A DNA stretch of 64,000 nucleotides from WJMD01 sp964596015 (lineage in GTDB: Bacteria; Joyebacterota; Joyebacteria; Joyebacterales; Joyebacteraceae), in assembly GCA_964596015.1 (NCBI GenBank), contig CAZQSB010000004.1:41239-105238 (forward strand), read 5' to 3'. The notes under the pieces are model-generated. The model was not told the origin of the DNA, made no database searches, and worked only from the letters and a program-made list of their open reading frames with translations. Within the stretch, counting starts at the first letter, position 1. Each line of letters starts with the position of its first letter. Positions 25,807-35,930 of the stretch are shown here, piece by piece. A program made the translations under genes and the position numbers.

Positions 25807-26535
25807 GTGCTCTTCAGGGTCAACGTACACAGGCTGGGCAAGGAACGGCGCATCAAGGCGCGGCAGCGCATGCGCCGGATCATCTTCGCCTCGGCCATCG
25901 TCGGGATCAACGTCGTGCTGATCGGCATGTTCGTTGTGGCCGTGATGGTCCAGGCGAGGAACGTGGCGGTCGCTTCCGATCGACTGGAGGCGACCGAGAG
26001 GGCGCTGGCCAAGGTCGTCATCGAGGAGGGCGGCGCCGCCACAGAGGAAGAGGTCCGCCTGATCCGGAAGCGCGCCATGCAGACGCGTTGGAGCGAGGTC
26101 CTGACATCGGTCGCGACCGAGACGCCGGCGGACATGTGGTTCCCGAGGATCAGACTCGCCGAGCGCCGCGGCGCCGCGGGTTCGGGCTCGCTCGGGCTCA
26201 GGTTGACCGGCCGCATCAAGGCCGGCGGCGAGGAAGAGGGGCTGACGAACCTGATGTCGTTCCTGGCCGCCATCCGCGAGGACCGGAGCTTCCGCGAGCA
26301 CTTCTCGGAGGCCCGTCTGGTCGACTCGGCGTGGCTTACTGAGGGGAACGACGAGTACCTGGAGTTCGAGATCTTCTGTCCGCTCACGGACCCGGACATC
26401 GTCGTCGAGCGGCGGTCCGCGGGCAACGTCGGAGCGGACGACTACGTGAGTCCGGACGAGGCGGACGACCTCGAGCCGGACGGCGGCGACACATCCGCCG
26501 TCATCGAACTGGAGGAGGGGAGCTTTGCGTCCTAG
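25807..26535 (+). CDS. pilN: PilN-like alignment-complex protein
   Basis: This is a 242-residue bitopic protein. It has a basic cytosolic N-terminus (V-N-V-H-R-L-G-K-E-R-R) for contact with PilM and one membrane segment at about residues 28-49. A periplasmic ferredoxin-like domain follows a coiled-coil stretch (A-S-D-R-L-E-A-T-E-R-A-L). The canonical PilN N-x-L-P motif is not clear; V-N-V-H-R-L takes its place. The call rests on position between pilM and pilO plus topology. The C-terminus is acidic. It overlaps pilO by 11 bases. Confidence 0.8.
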   Translation: MLFRVNVHRLGKERRIKARQRMRRIIFASAIVGINVVLIGMFVVAVMVQARNVAVASDRLEATERALAKVVIEEGGAATEEEVRLIRKRAMQTRWSEVLTSVATETPADMWFPRIRLAERRGAAGSGSLGLRLTGRIKAGGEEEGLTNLMSFLAAIREDRSFREHFSEARLVDSAWLTEGNDEYLEFEIFCPLTDPDIVVERRSAGNVGADDYVSPDEADDLEPDGGDTSAVIELEEGSFAS

Positions 26536-27022
26536 GGCCGAGCTCATCGTGGCCGCTGTCGTCCTCGCCTCCCTTCTGGTCGGAGACGCCGTCTTCTACA
26601 GACCCAGAAGAGAAGCGCTGGCCTCCGTGCAGAGGAAGGCGGCCCGCGCCGAGCAGGAGCTCCTGTACGTCGTCGCGCACAAGGAGGAGCTCGGGAGGAT
26701 CCAGGAGTTTCTCCCCGTGCCGCTCGAGGATGATGTCCAGGGCGCGGAGCGCTTCCTGGCGCTTGTCAACGGCGCGGCCGGACGGCTGGGAGCCGTCATC
26801 ACGCGCGTCGAGCCTCTCGGCGAAAGCCCCGAGGGCGACTACATGCAGCGCACGTTCAAACTGACGCTCGAGGGGGGCTTTCAGGAGTTCCGGGGGTTCA
26901 TGCGGTTCCTGGAGACGATCCCCGAGATCGTCATCATCCACTCTTACGACTACCGTTCGAGCAGCATCAGCTCCGGCAGCACGCACCGCGCGACCATCAC
27001 GCTGTCGGCGATCGGATACTGA
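26525..27022 (+). CDS. pilO: PilO-like alignment-complex protein
   Basis: This is a 165-residue bitopic inner-membrane partner of PilN. It has one membrane segment (about residues 7-22, L-I-V-A-A-V-V-L-A-S-L-L-V-G), a coiled coil and a small ferredoxin-like periplasmic domain ending in I-V-I-I-H-S-Y-D-Y. The TTG start at 26525 lies just behind GGAGGGGAG inside the pilN end, implying coupled translation. Similarity to PilO is structural and positional rather than by strong motifs. Confidence 0.8.
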   Translation: MRPRAELIVAAVVLASLLVGDAVFYRPRREALASVQRKAARAEQELLYVVAHKEELGRIQEFLPVPLEDDVQGAERFLALVNGAAGRLGAVITRVEPLGESPEGDYMQRTFKLTLEGGFQEFRGFMRFLETIPEIVIIHSYDYRSSSISSGSTHRATITLSAIGY

Positions 27023-27039
27023 GGGGACCGGAGGGTCCG

Positions 27040-27531
27040 ATGAAGAAGAGCGACCGTACCATTCTCGCGCTGGTCATAGTGCTGACGGCCATCTCAAGCG
27101 TCGTGGCACTTCGTTCCCTCAGTGGGTCGGTGTCGCGCATGCGCGGGGCCGGGGAGCTCGCGTCGGACAGCCCCGGCAGCATCGAGTCACGCGGCGAGGA
27201 GGTGACGGGGCTCGTTACGACGCTCGCCAACGCCTCCGAACTCGAGAGCGAGCCGGAGGAGGTTCGCGACCCGATGGTTCCGTACAGGGCGCCACGCAGG
27301 ACCGCGAGCGCGACGACCACGACGGCGCCCGCTCGACCGAGGTATGAAGTGACGGCGGTCATCCTCGATGAGGACGACCCCACTGCGATCATGAAATCAG
27401 GCGGCCAGAGCTTGATCGTGCATCTCGGAGACGAACTGGAAGGCGGCCGCGTGACAGCGATCGAAGCCGACGGAGTCACGCTCGAGAGCGCGAACGGCAC
27501 CGAGAAGATCGTGCTGTCGCGTTCCAACTAG
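27040..27531 (+). CDS. pilP: PilP-like pilotin/connector protein
   Basis: This is a 163-residue protein with an N-terminal hydrophobic helix (I-L-A-L-V-I-V-L-T-A-I) and a long disordered linker rich in serine, glutamate and threonine. A small beta domain ends the protein: Y-E-V-T-A-V-I-L-D-E-D-D-P-T-A-I, then H-L-G-D-E-L-E-G-G-R-V-T-A-I. That end resembles the HR domain of PilP/GspC, which binds the secretin. No lipobox cysteine is present, so it would be anchored by its helix, not by lipid. Its place between pilO and pilQ supports the call. Confidence 0.72.
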   Translation: MKKSDRTILALVIVLTAISSVVALRSLSGSVSRMRGAGELASDSPGSIESRGEEVTGLVTTLANASELESEPEEVRDPMVPYRAPRRTASATTTTAPARPRYEVTAVILDEDDPTAIMKSGGQSLIVHLGDELEGGRVTAIEADGVTLESANGTEKIVLSRSN

Positions 27532-27548
27532 GCACGGAGGACGGTAAC

Positions 27549-28772
27549 GTGAAGACTTGCATGATAGCGATTGCAGCGCTTCTCGCCGTCAGCCTCCTGT
27601 CGCCGTTCGCGGCCGCAGAGGACATGACGCAGAAGCTGGTGACCATCCACGCGATGGAGACCCCGCTCTCCGACGTGCTCCAGATCCTCTCGGAGAAGAG
27701 CGGTCTGAACATCGTCGCGAGCACGGAGGTTCAGGACCGGCTGATCTCGATCCGCATCAAGTCGACGCCCGTCGAGGAGGCCCTGAACCTGATCGTGCGG
27801 GCCGCGGGGCTGGGCTACGAGCGGATCGGCAACTCGATCCTCGTCGCGGACGAGAGCGTCCTCGAGAAGGAGACGGGCCTTTCGACGTACGTCATCCCGC
27901 TTCACTTTGCGGACGCCTTCGAACTGGTGGATGTGGTCCAGAACATCACCGAGGCGGTCACGGCGGACCCGGGCGGCAACCGCCTCGTGGTCGTGGCTTC
28001 CCCCGGGACCATCGAGCAGATCCGGGCGATCATCCATGAGCTCGACGTGCCGCCGGTCCAGATCATGCTCGAGACCGAGGTCATCGAGGTCTCGACGACC
28101 GACCTGCTGGAGCTCGGACTGGACTGGTCGAAGCTGGCGAAGCAGACCGTTCTCTTCACCGAGGGAATGCCTGACGCGTCGGCTCCGGACGAATACCCGG
28201 CGGAGATGGAGTACCAGGGTCTCGGGCTCGACGGCGACGACATCCACCGGCAGGCTCAGCTCCTCGAGGTCGCGCTCGACTTCCTCGAGAGCGACGGCAG
28301 GGCGAAGATCCTGACCCGGGCGAACCTCGTGACGCTCAATAACAGACAGGCCGAGATCCACATCGGCGACGTCATTCCGTACACGGTCACCGGGACCACG
28401 ACCGGCGGAGTCATCGAGGTCAGCGTCGAGCGCGAGGAGGTGGGTGTCGAGGTGACCGTGACGCCGCGCGCCTCGGGCGACGGTCACATCACGGCCATCG
28501 TCGAGCCGAACGTGAGCTCGATCGTCAGCTTCGTGGGGCCGAACAACGAGATCCCGTGGACGAAGGAGCGCCGCGCCACGACCCAGGTCCGCGTCAAGGA
28601 CGGTCAGACCTTCATGCTGGCGGGGCTTCTGACAGAGGACACCACCGACGATGTCTCCAAGGTCCCGCTTCTGGGCGATATTCCCATCCTCGGGCACATC
28701 TTCCGGCACACGCGCCAGGAGACGAAGACGACCGATCTCATCATCAAGATCACGCCGAGCATCATCTCGTAG
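27549..28772 (+). CDS. pilQ: Secretin PilQ (compact form)
   Basis: This is the outer-membrane pore through which the pilus leaves. The 407-residue protein starts with a signal peptide (cleavage likely after P-F-A-A-A, residue 22). An STN/N0-type domain (P-L-S-D-V-L-Q-I-L-S-E-K-S-G-L-N-I-V) and one N1-type domain ending in I-I-H-E-L-D-V-P-P-V-Q-I follow. The secretin beta-domain ends with V-K-D-G-Q-T-F-M-L-A-G-L-L and V-P-L-L-G-D-I-P-I-L-G-H-I-F-R. It lacks the AMIN domains and extra N1 repeats of typical PilQ, so it is much shorter than the usual 600-900 residues. It is the last gene of the cluster. Confidence 0.9.
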   Translation: MKTCMIAIAALLAVSLLSPFAAAEDMTQKLVTIHAMETPLSDVLQILSEKSGLNIVASTEVQDRLISIRIKSTPVEEALNLIVRAAGLGYERIGNSILVADESVLEKETGLSTYVIPLHFADAFELVDVVQNITEAVTADPGGNRLVVVASPGTIEQIRAIIHELDVPPVQIMLETEVIEVSTTDLLELGLDWSKLAKQTVLFTEGMPDASAPDEYPAEMEYQGLGLDGDDIHRQAQLLEVALDFLESDGRAKILTRANLVTLNNRQAEIHIGDVIPYTVTGTTTGGVIEVSVEREEVGVEVTVTPRASGDGHITAIVEPNVSSIVSFVGPNNEIPWTKERRATTQVRVKDGQTFMLAGLLTEDTTDDVSKVPLLGDIPILGHIFRHTRQETKTTDLIIKITPSIIS

Positions 28773-28801
28773 AGCTTGAACCGCAGCGTTCGATCCACAG
28801 G

Positions 28802-28828
28802 CGCCGGGGCCCCTTGGGGGTCCCGGCG
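28802..28828 (+). terminator. Terminator after pilQ
   Basis: The hairpin CGCCGGGGCCCC-TT-GGGGGTCCCGGCG has one mismatch near the middle and is followed by TTCTG. It closes the type IV pilus transcript before the trxB promoter. Confidence 0.65.
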
Positions 28829-28891
28829 TTCTGCGTCCGGGGCGGCCGCCACCGAAGCCGACCCGTCCCGAGCGGCGGTCGTTCACCGACC

Positions 28892-28920
28892 TTGAGGCAG
28901 GGCTCGGCTTCCGCTATACT
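28892..28920 (+). promoter_or_regulatory. Promoter of trxB
   Basis: TTGAGG (28892-28897) and TATACT (28915-28920) are spaced by 17 bases, a strong sigma-70-type match. The start site would be near 28927, leaving a leader of about 30 bases before GTG 28956. This also rules out the earlier in-frame start at 28920, which overlaps the -10 box. Confidence 0.72.
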
Positions 28921-28955
28921 TGCGCGTTCCGTTTCCCCGGAGTCCGGGAGGCAGA

Positions 28956-29876
28956 GTGGACCGACGCGACATCGTCATCGTGGGTGCCGGCCCCGCGGGC
29001 CTGACCGTGGGCCTCAACACGAGCCGCGCCAGGCTCTCGACACTCATCATCGAGATGATGACCCCGGGCGGCTGGGCCGCGACCACCGAGCTCATCGAGA
29101 ACTACCCCGGCGTGGGCCCGGTGAACGGGGCCGAGCTCGGGGCCCGGATGCTCGAGCAGGCACAGTCGTTCGGCGCCGAGTACACGCAGGACCAGGTGTC
29201 GTCCATCGAACGCACCGACGACGGGTTCGTTGTCCACGGCGGCGCCGACGACTACCCCGGCAAGCTCGTCGTGGTCGCGGTAGGGAGCAACTACCGGAAG
29301 CTCGGCGTTCCCGGGGAGGAGGAGCTTCTCGGGCGCGGCGTCTCCTACTGCGCGACCTGCGACGGCCCGTTCTACAAGGACCGCACGATCGCTGTCGTCG
29401 GAGGCGGCGACAGCGCGCTCCAGGAAGCGCTCTACCTCACCCGGTTCGCCGAGAAGATCCACCTTGTCCACCGCCGCGACGAGTTCCGGGCGGTCGAGGT
29501 GCTGGTCGAACGCGTGCGCGCGCATGAGAAGATCGAATGCGTCCTGAGCCACATCGTCGAGAGCATCAACGGCGAGGGAGGCGTCGAGTCGGTCACGCTG
29601 AGGGACCTGAAGGCCGACGAGACCAGAGACCTGCCGGTCGAGGGCGTCTTCCTGTTCGTCGGGCTCGAGCCGAAGACCGACTTCCTGAAGGGGTTCCTCG
29701 AACTCGACGAGCGCGGCTACATCATCACCGATGAGGACATGAAGACGAACGTCCGGGGCGTCCTCGCGGCGGGAGACTGCCGGGCGAAGACGCTGCGTCA
29801 GATAGCAACGGCCGTCGGCGACGCGTCGACGGCCGCGTACGTTGGACAGCGGTTCGTAGAGGAAGGGGTCTGGTAG
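28956..29876 (+). CDS. trxB: Thioredoxin reductase
   Basis: This FAD-dependent enzyme reduces thioredoxin with NADPH. Start GTG 28956 sits behind GGGAGG and downstream of the promoter, giving 306 residues. The FAD motif G-A-G-P-A-G is near residue 10. The redox pair is C132-A-T-C135-D, the NADPH motif is V-V-G-G-G-D-S-A-L-Q-E-A-L, and the FAD end motif is L-A-A-G-D-C-R. The nucleotide-binding H-R-R-D-E-F-R is the NADPH-type signature. It stands as a separate unit between the pilus cluster and tldD. Confidence 0.93.
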   Translation: MDRRDIVIVGAGPAGLTVGLNTSRARLSTLIIEMMTPGGWAATTELIENYPGVGPVNGAELGARMLEQAQSFGAEYTQDQVSSIERTDDGFVVHGGADDYPGKLVVVAVGSNYRKLGVPGEEELLGRGVSYCATCDGPFYKDRTIAVVGGGDSALQEALYLTRFAEKIHLVHRRDEFRAVEVLVERVRAHEKIECVLSHIVESINGEGGVESVTLRDLKADETRDLPVEGVFLFVGLEPKTDFLKGFLELDERGYIITDEDMKTNVRGVLAAGDCRAKTLRQIATAVGDASTAAYVGQRFVEEGVW

Positions 29877-29929
29877 CGCGGGGCCCATTATGAGACACGC
29901 CGCGCATTGACGTCGCCAGGAGGTGACAC

Positions 29930-31372
29930 GTGAGAGAACTTCTCAAGGAGACGATGGACTTCCTCAAGAAGAAGGGCGCGGAGTATGCCGACGCTCGGCA
30001 CGTCCGCGGCCTGACGGAGGTCCTCGTCATGAAGAACGGAACGCTCGAGACGGCGTCCGTGGCCGAGTCGGAGGGCGTGGGCATCCGCGTCCTGAACGAC
30101 GGAGCCTGGGGCTTCTCGTCGAGCTCGATACTGACACCGGAGAGCGTTCGCAGCGTCGCCGAGGAGGCGCTCGCGATCGCGAAGGCCAGCGCGAAGGTCG
30201 GCGACGCGACGATCGTCCTGGACGGCCAGGATGTGGTGGTCGACACCTACCGGTCCGAGATGGAGGAGGACCCCTTCGAGGTGCCCCTCGCCGACAAGCT
30301 CGCGATCCTCTCGACGTGCTGCGACGGGATGAAGAAGACCGAGGCGGTCGCCATCGCAACCGCGTCGATGATGAACTTCCGGACCGAGAAACTCTTCGTG
30401 AACTCGGAAGGGAGCGAGATCGAACAGGTCATCACGGAGGCCGGCGGCGGCATCTCCGCGACGGCCATCGAGGGCGACGAGCGGCAGACCCGCTCGTACC
30501 CGGCGAGCTTCCGGGGCGATTACGCCACCCGCGGGTTCGAGTTCACAAGGTCCCTCGACCTCCCGGCCCACGCCGCGCGGACCGGCTCGGAGGCCGCGGA
30601 GCTCCTGAAGGCCGACGAGTGCCCGCACAAGAAGACGACCATCATCATCGGCGGGCAGCAGCTGGCGCTTCAGGTCCACGAATCGTGCGGACATCCGATC
30701 GAGCTCGACCGCGTGTTCGGCACGGAGGCGTCGTACGCGGGAACCAGCTTCATAACGGTCGATAAGCTGGGGTCGCTCCAGTACGGCTCGAAGCTCGTGA
30801 ACATCGTCGCCGACGCGACGGCGCCCGGAGGCCTGGGCTCTTTCGGCTACGACGACGAGGGCGTCCCGGCGCAGCGCTCCGACATCGTGAAGGACGGCGT
30901 GTTCGTCGGGTATCTCATGAGCCGGGAGACGGCGCCCCGGATAGGGCTCCGCTCGAACGGCACCATGCGGGCCGACGGCTGGAACCGCATCCCGCTCATC
31001 CGGATGACGAACATCAACCTGCTTCCGGGTGAGGGGTCCCTCGACGACCTCATCGCCGACACGGACGATGGCATCTTCATCGATTCGAACAAGAGCTGGA
31101 GCATCGACCAGCGACGGCTGAACTTCCAGTTCGGCTGCGAGATCGCCTACGAGATCAAGAACGGGAAGCTCGGCAGGATGCTCAAGAACCCGGTCTACAC
31201 AGGCATCACGCCGGAGTTCTGGGGGTCGTGCGACGCGATCACCGGCATGGAGGAATGGCACATCTGGGGCATCCCGAGCTGCGGCAAGGGCGAGCCCGGC
31301 CAGGCGGCGCACGTCGGCCACGGCGTCTCGCCCGCGCGGTTCCGGAACGTCGAAGTGGGGGTCAAGAAATGA
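29930..31372 (+). CDS. tldD: TldD family metalloprotease subunit
   Basis: TldD is the catalytic half of the TldD/TldE cytosolic protease, which trims unfolded peptides and matures some ribosomal peptide natural products. The 480-residue protein has the zinc motif H-E-x-x-x-H in V-H-E-S-C-G-H-P-I-E-L-D near residue 246. Y-L-M-S-R-E-T-A and the C-terminal I-x-G-C-G-K-G-type region (I-P-S-C-G-K-G-E-P-G-Q) are as in the family. GTG 29930 follows CAGGAGG. The stop overlaps the tldE start (ATGA). No precursor peptide was seen nearby. Confidence 0.9.
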   Translation: MRELLKETMDFLKKKGAEYADARHVRGLTEVLVMKNGTLETASVAESEGVGIRVLNDGAWGFSSSSILTPESVRSVAEEALAIAKASAKVGDATIVLDGQDVVVDTYRSEMEEDPFEVPLADKLAILSTCCDGMKKTEAVAIATASMMNFRTEKLFVNSEGSEIEQVITEAGGGISATAIEGDERQTRSYPASFRGDYATRGFEFTRSLDLPAHAARTGSEAAELLKADECPHKKTTIIIGGQQLALQVHESCGHPIELDRVFGTEASYAGTSFITVDKLGSLQYGSKLVNIVADATAPGGLGSFGYDDEGVPAQRSDIVKDGVFVGYLMSRETAPRIGLRSNGTMRADGWNRIPLIRMTNINLLPGEGSLDDLIADTDDGIFIDSNKSWSIDQRRLNFQFGCEIAYEIKNGKLGRMLKNPVYTGITPEFWGSCDAITGMEEWHIWGIPSCGKGEPGQAAHVGHGVSPARFRNVEVGVKK

Positions 31373-32721
31373 GAAGCACCAAGGACCTGACGGCCCTCCT
31401 CGAGGGCGCGTTGAAGCGTTCCCCCGCCGATGAGACGGAGCTCGTGGCGAGGGGCTACGACTCGGCGCTCACAAGGTTCGCCGGGTCGACCATTCACCAG
31501 AACGTGCACGAGGACGACACGTCGGTCATCGTCCGCGTCGTCGTCGGCAAGCGGGTCGGGGTCGTCTCGACGAATCGGCTGGACGAGGAGTCGGTGGACC
31601 GGGCCGTGGCGCGCGCCGTGGAGATCGCGAACAACACGCCCGAGGAACCAGATTTCCCGGGCCTCCCGAAGGCGGACCCCGCGCCCGAAGTACAGGCGTA
31701 CTCGGCGCAGAGCGCCGGCATGGCGCCCGCCGACCGCGCCGACGGCGTGGCCAAGGCGGTCGCGGAGGCCGGCGACGGTAGCATCAAGCTCTACGGGGCG
31801 TATCGCGTGAGCACGACGCGTCTGGTGGTCACGAACACCAGCGGAACCAACCAGGCGTACGACGGCACCGACGCGTTCCTGTCGGTCTTCGCCATCGACG
31901 ACGACGGTATCTCGGGCTCCGCGTCGGGCTACGCCGTCGGCGCCGAGGACCTCGACCCGGCGGGGCTCGCGGCCGTGGCGGTGGAGAAGTGCCGGGCCGC
32001 CGTCGACCCCGTGGCCGTGCCGCCCGAGCCGATCGACGTCATCCTGGAGCCGCGGGCCATCTCGGAGATCCTCGAGTGGCTCAACTTCACGTCGTTCGGA
32101 GCGAAGCAGGTCCAGGAGGGGCAGAGCTTCATGGCGGGCCGGAAGGGCAAGAAGGTGATGGGAGAGAACATCACCATCTACGACGACGGCCTCGACACGG
32201 ACGGCATCCCGATCCCGTTCGACTATGAGGGCGTGCCGAAGAAGAAGGTCATGCTCGTCGAGAACGGCGTGGTCGGAGGGCCGGTGTACGACACCATGAC
32301 GGCCGCGAAGGACGGGACGACATCGACGGGGCACGCCACGCCCGCGGTCTTCCGCGGGGGGCCCAGCCCGAGCAACCTGTTCGTGGCCGCCGGCTCGGAC
32401 TCGAAGGACGACCTCATGAAGGCCGTGCGGCGCGGGCTCCTGGTGACGCGGTTCCACTACGTCAACGGCATGCTGGACACGAGGAAGGCGCTCTTCACGG
32501 GCATGACGCGTGACGGCACGTTCCTTATCGAGGACGGCAAGATCACGAAGGCCGTGAAGAACATGCGCTTCAACGAGAGCATGCTGAAGGCCCTGTCCAA
32601 CGTCGAGGGCGTCACGGCCGAGCGTGAGACGGCGGGCCGGAACTGGGGCGGCATCGGCTCCGTAACGGCTCCGACGCTTCTCATCAGGGGTTTCCGGTTC
32701 ACCGGCTCGACGGAGTTCTAG
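31369..32721 (+). CDS. TldE/PmbA family partner subunit
   Basis: This is the non-catalytic partner of TldD, 450 residues, starting at ATG 31369 and overlapping the tldD stop by four bases. It lacks the H-E-x-x-x-H motif, as expected. Typical blocks are Y-D-S-A-L-T-R-F-A-G-S-T-I-H-Q, R-V-V-V-G-K-R-V-G-V-V-S-T, D-V-I-L-E-P-R-A-I-S-E-I-L and G-P-S-P-S-N-L-F-V. The two genes form a complete heterodimer. The lack of a RiPP cluster suggests a general peptide-turnover role here. Confidence 0.88.
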   Translation: MRSTKDLTALLEGALKRSPADETELVARGYDSALTRFAGSTIHQNVHEDDTSVIVRVVVGKRVGVVSTNRLDEESVDRAVARAVEIANNTPEEPDFPGLPKADPAPEVQAYSAQSAGMAPADRADGVAKAVAEAGDGSIKLYGAYRVSTTRLVVTNTSGTNQAYDGTDAFLSVFAIDDDGISGSASGYAVGAEDLDPAGLAAVAVEKCRAAVDPVAVPPEPIDVILEPRAISEILEWLNFTSFGAKQVQEGQSFMAGRKGKKVMGENITIYDDGLDTDGIPIPFDYEGVPKKKVMLVENGVVGGPVYDTMTAAKDGTTSTGHATPAVFRGGPSPSNLFVAAGSDSKDDLMKAVRRGLLVTRFHYVNGMLDTRKALFTGMTRDGTFLIEDGKITKAVKNMRFNESMLKALSNVEGVTAERETAGRNWGGIGSVTAPTLLIRGFRFTGSTEF

Positions 32722-32790
32722 GACGCCTCCAGCGGCGCGCCGGCCGTTCAACCGGAAGGCCGGTTGCCGCATCGAACAGAGAGGAAACAC

Positions 32791-32830
32791 CCGGGACGCG
32801 CGCTCCTTATCTCTGGAGGGCGCGTCCCGG
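32791..32830 (+). terminator. Hairpin after tldE
   Basis: CCGGGACGCGC-GCTCC pairs with GGAG-GGCGCGTCCCGG around the loop TTATCTCT, giving a stem of about 15 pairs. There is no T-run, so termination would be weak or factor-assisted. It separates tldDE from the MoxR-Bat operon. Confidence 0.55.
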
Positions 32831-32964
32831 TCTGGCGACCTGTCGTGAGGGGCCGCGCCGGAACCCGGGAACAGGCCGGGGCCCCTGAGGCGCCCAGCCC
32901 GCGCGCCGCTTCTGTCGCCCATCAGGACCGTCCGCAACGTAAGAACTCGCGAAAGGAGGTCTTG

Positions 32965-33951
<987 letters not shown>

Positions 33952-33963
33952 TCGAGGACGACG

Positions 33964-34869
33964 ATGATCCCCAGGGAGATCCTCAAACAGATACGCCGGA
34001 TCGAGATCCGGACGAAGCGACTCGTGAACGACGTGTTCTCGGGCGAGTACCAGAGCGTGTTCAAGGGCCGGGGCATCGAGTTCACCGAGGTGCGCGAGTA
34101 CCTTCCGGGCGACGACGTGCGCGCCATCGACTGGAACGTCACGGCGCGCATGGGGCATCCGTACATCAAGAAGTACGACGAGGAGCGGGAGCTCACTGTC
34201 ATGTTCCTCGTCGACGCCAGCGCTTCCGGAACGTTCGGGACCGTCAACCGGTTGAAGCGCGAACTCGCGGCCGAGCTCTGCGCGCTTCTCGCGTTCTCCG
34301 CGACGCGGAACAACGACCGCGTCGGTCTCATCATCTTCACGGACCGCATCGAGAAGGTCGTCCCGCCCGAGAAGGGACGGAGGCACGTTCTCAGGGTCAT
34401 CCGTGAGCTCCTCTACCATCGTCCCGAGGGGAAGGGCACCGATGTTCAGGGCGCTCTCGATTACCTGACGAACGTGGTCCGACGCCACGCGGTCGTCTTC
34501 CTCGTCTCGGACTTTCTCGATGAGGGCGCCGAGAAGCGACTGGCCGTGGCGAACAGGCGGTACGACCTCATCGCGGTCGAGATCACCGACCCTCGGGAGA
34601 CCGAGCTGCCCGACGCGGGTCTCATCGAGATGGAGGACCCGGAGACGGGCGAGCGCGCCCTGGTCGATACCTCGAGCGCGCGCGTCAGAAGGGCGTTCCG
34701 GGAGCGCGCGGAGGATCAGAGGGAGAAGCGGCTGCGGATGTTCCGGCGGCTCGGGATCGATTCGATACCGCTGTCGACCGACCGACCGTACGTCGAGCCG
34801 ATCGAGCGGTTCTTCAGGATGCGGGCCAAACGTTCCGGTCCGCTCGTCACGGCGGGAGGGCGGCGATGA
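33964..34869 (+). CDS. DUF58 protein of the Bat locus
   Basis: This is a 301-residue soluble protein with the DUF58 signature G-I-E-F-x-E-V-R-E-Y-x-P-G-D-D-V-R-A-I-D-W-N-V-T-A-R-M. A von Willebrand A-like fold follows, with MIDAS-type D-A-S-A-S-G near residue 80. It is the usual second member of MoxR loci and is thought to be a client or adaptor of the ATPase. The start at ATG 33964 is 12 bases after moxR, and its end overlaps the next gene by four bases. Confidence 0.9.
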   Translation: MIPREILKQIRRIEIRTKRLVNDVFSGEYQSVFKGRGIEFTEVREYLPGDDVRAIDWNVTARMGHPYIKKYDEERELTVMFLVDASASGTFGTVNRLKRELAAELCALLAFSATRNNDRVGLIIFTDRIEKVVPPEKGRRHVLRVIRELLYHRPEGKGTDVQGALDYLTNVVRRHAVVFLVSDFLDEGAEKRLAVANRRYDLIAVEITDPRETELPDAGLIEMEDPETGERALVDTSSARVRRAFRERAEDQREKRLRMFRRLGIDSIPLSTDRPYVEPIERFFRMRAKRSGPLVTAGGRR

Positions 34870-35930
34870 GCCGGACTCCCGCGAACTCGGTCCCGGTCCG
34901 GGCGCTCGCGCTCGCCGCGCTGATCGCGCTCCTACCGACCGGCCGTCTGCCGGCTCAGGAGAGCGGGGCGCGGCCCTCGGGCGAGCTTCCCGTGGAGGTC
35001 GGCGGCGAGGCGCCTGTCGCGACGGCCGCCGCCGCGCGGCCCACCGCCGCGGCCACAGTCTCCGTGAGGCCTGGAACAGGGACCGTCGGGGACCGCTTCG
35101 TCTACTCCATCGAGGTCGCCAGGGGAGAGTCGACCGCGCTCATCTACCCCGACGTCGTCGAGGGGGCAGCGCCCTTCGAGGTCGTCGACATCGTCGACCA
35201 CCCGCCTCGCCGCGCCGAGGGCGGCGTTGTTGAACGTCGGGACTACGTGCTGACCGTCTTCGAGACGGGGCGGCAGGTCGTCCCGCCGCTCGAGCTTCGG
35301 GCGGTCGAGGGTCCTGAGACGCTCGCCGTTGCCCTGGACTCGGTGGCCGTCGTCGTCGCGAGCGTCCTGCCCGACACGCTGGACCCCGCGGCGGCGGAAC
35401 CGAGGGACATCGAACCGCCCGTGGAGCTTCCACGCGACGTGTGGCCGTACGTTCTCGCGTCCGCGGTCGTCGGCGCGGCGGTCCTCGCGTGGTGGCTCCT
35501 CCGGAAGTACCTGCGGCCGTGGTGGCGCCGGCCGCGTGAGGTCGTGGAGGAGGAGCCGACCGTGCCGCGCGTGGCGGCGCACCTGGTCGCTTTCGAGAGG
35601 CTGCGAGAGCTGAAGCGCGACGACCCGATCGGACGCGGCGACATCGAGGCGTTCTACGTTCGCGCGACCTCGATCCTCAAGCACTACGTCCGCGACCGGT
35701 ACGGGGTGGACGTCGTCGACATGACGACCGATGAGGTCGCCCCGGCGATGGAGCGGGCGAGCGTTCCGACCGACGCGGTGGAGAGGCTGGACGCGTATCT
35801 CAGGCACGCCGACCTGCCGAAGTTCGCGCGGGCCGAACCTGCGGGCGAGCGAGCGCGCGCCGACCTCGAAGAGGCGTGGGACTTCGTCGAATCCACCCGG
35901 CTCGAGGGAGAAGGAGAGGAGGCCTCGTGA
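34866..35930 (+). CDS. Bat-locus membrane protein with BatD-like cytosolic tail
   Basis: This is a 354-residue protein with a signal peptide (about residues 1-30), an alanine/proline-rich stretch and a periplasmic beta-type domain (T-V-G-D-R-F-V-Y-S-I-E-V). One membrane segment (W-P-Y-V-L-A-S-A-V-V-G-A-A-V-L-A-W-W-L) follows, then a cytosolic helical domain. That tail contains F-Y-V-R-A-T-S-I-L-K-H-Y-V-R-D-R-Y-G-V-D and L-R-H-A-D-L-P-K-F-A-R. Its layout parallels the tail of the BatD protein downstream. Such proteins recur between DUF58 and BatA genes; the function is unknown. It overlaps both neighbours by four bases. Confidence 0.7.
   Translation: MSRTPANSVPVRALALAALIALLPTGRLPAQESGARPSGELPVEVGGEAPVATAAAARPTAAATVSVRPGTGTVGDRFVYSIEVARGESTALIYPDVVEGAAPFEVVDIVDHPPRRAEGGVVERRDYVLTVFETGRQVVPPLELRAVEGPETLAVALDSVAVVVASVLPDTLDPAAAEPRDIEPPVELPRDVWPYVLASAVVGAAVLAWWLLRKYLRPWWRRPREVVEEEPTVPRVAAHLVAFERLRELKRDDPIGRGDIEAFYVRATSILKHYVRDRYGVDVVDMTTDEVAPAMERASVPTDAVERLDAYLRHADLPKFARAEPAGERARADLEEAWDFVESTRLEGEGEEAS

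Noticed and set aside
24836..28772. pilMNOPQ considered as a type II secretion system
   Set aside because: PilM, and the pilB-pilC-pilA order with PilV/PilW-like pilins, fit type IV pili; gspG-like and gspK genes are absent.
29930..32721. TldD/TldE pair as part of a ribosomal-peptide maturation cluster
   Set aside because: No small precursor gene, modification enzyme or exporter is adjacent.
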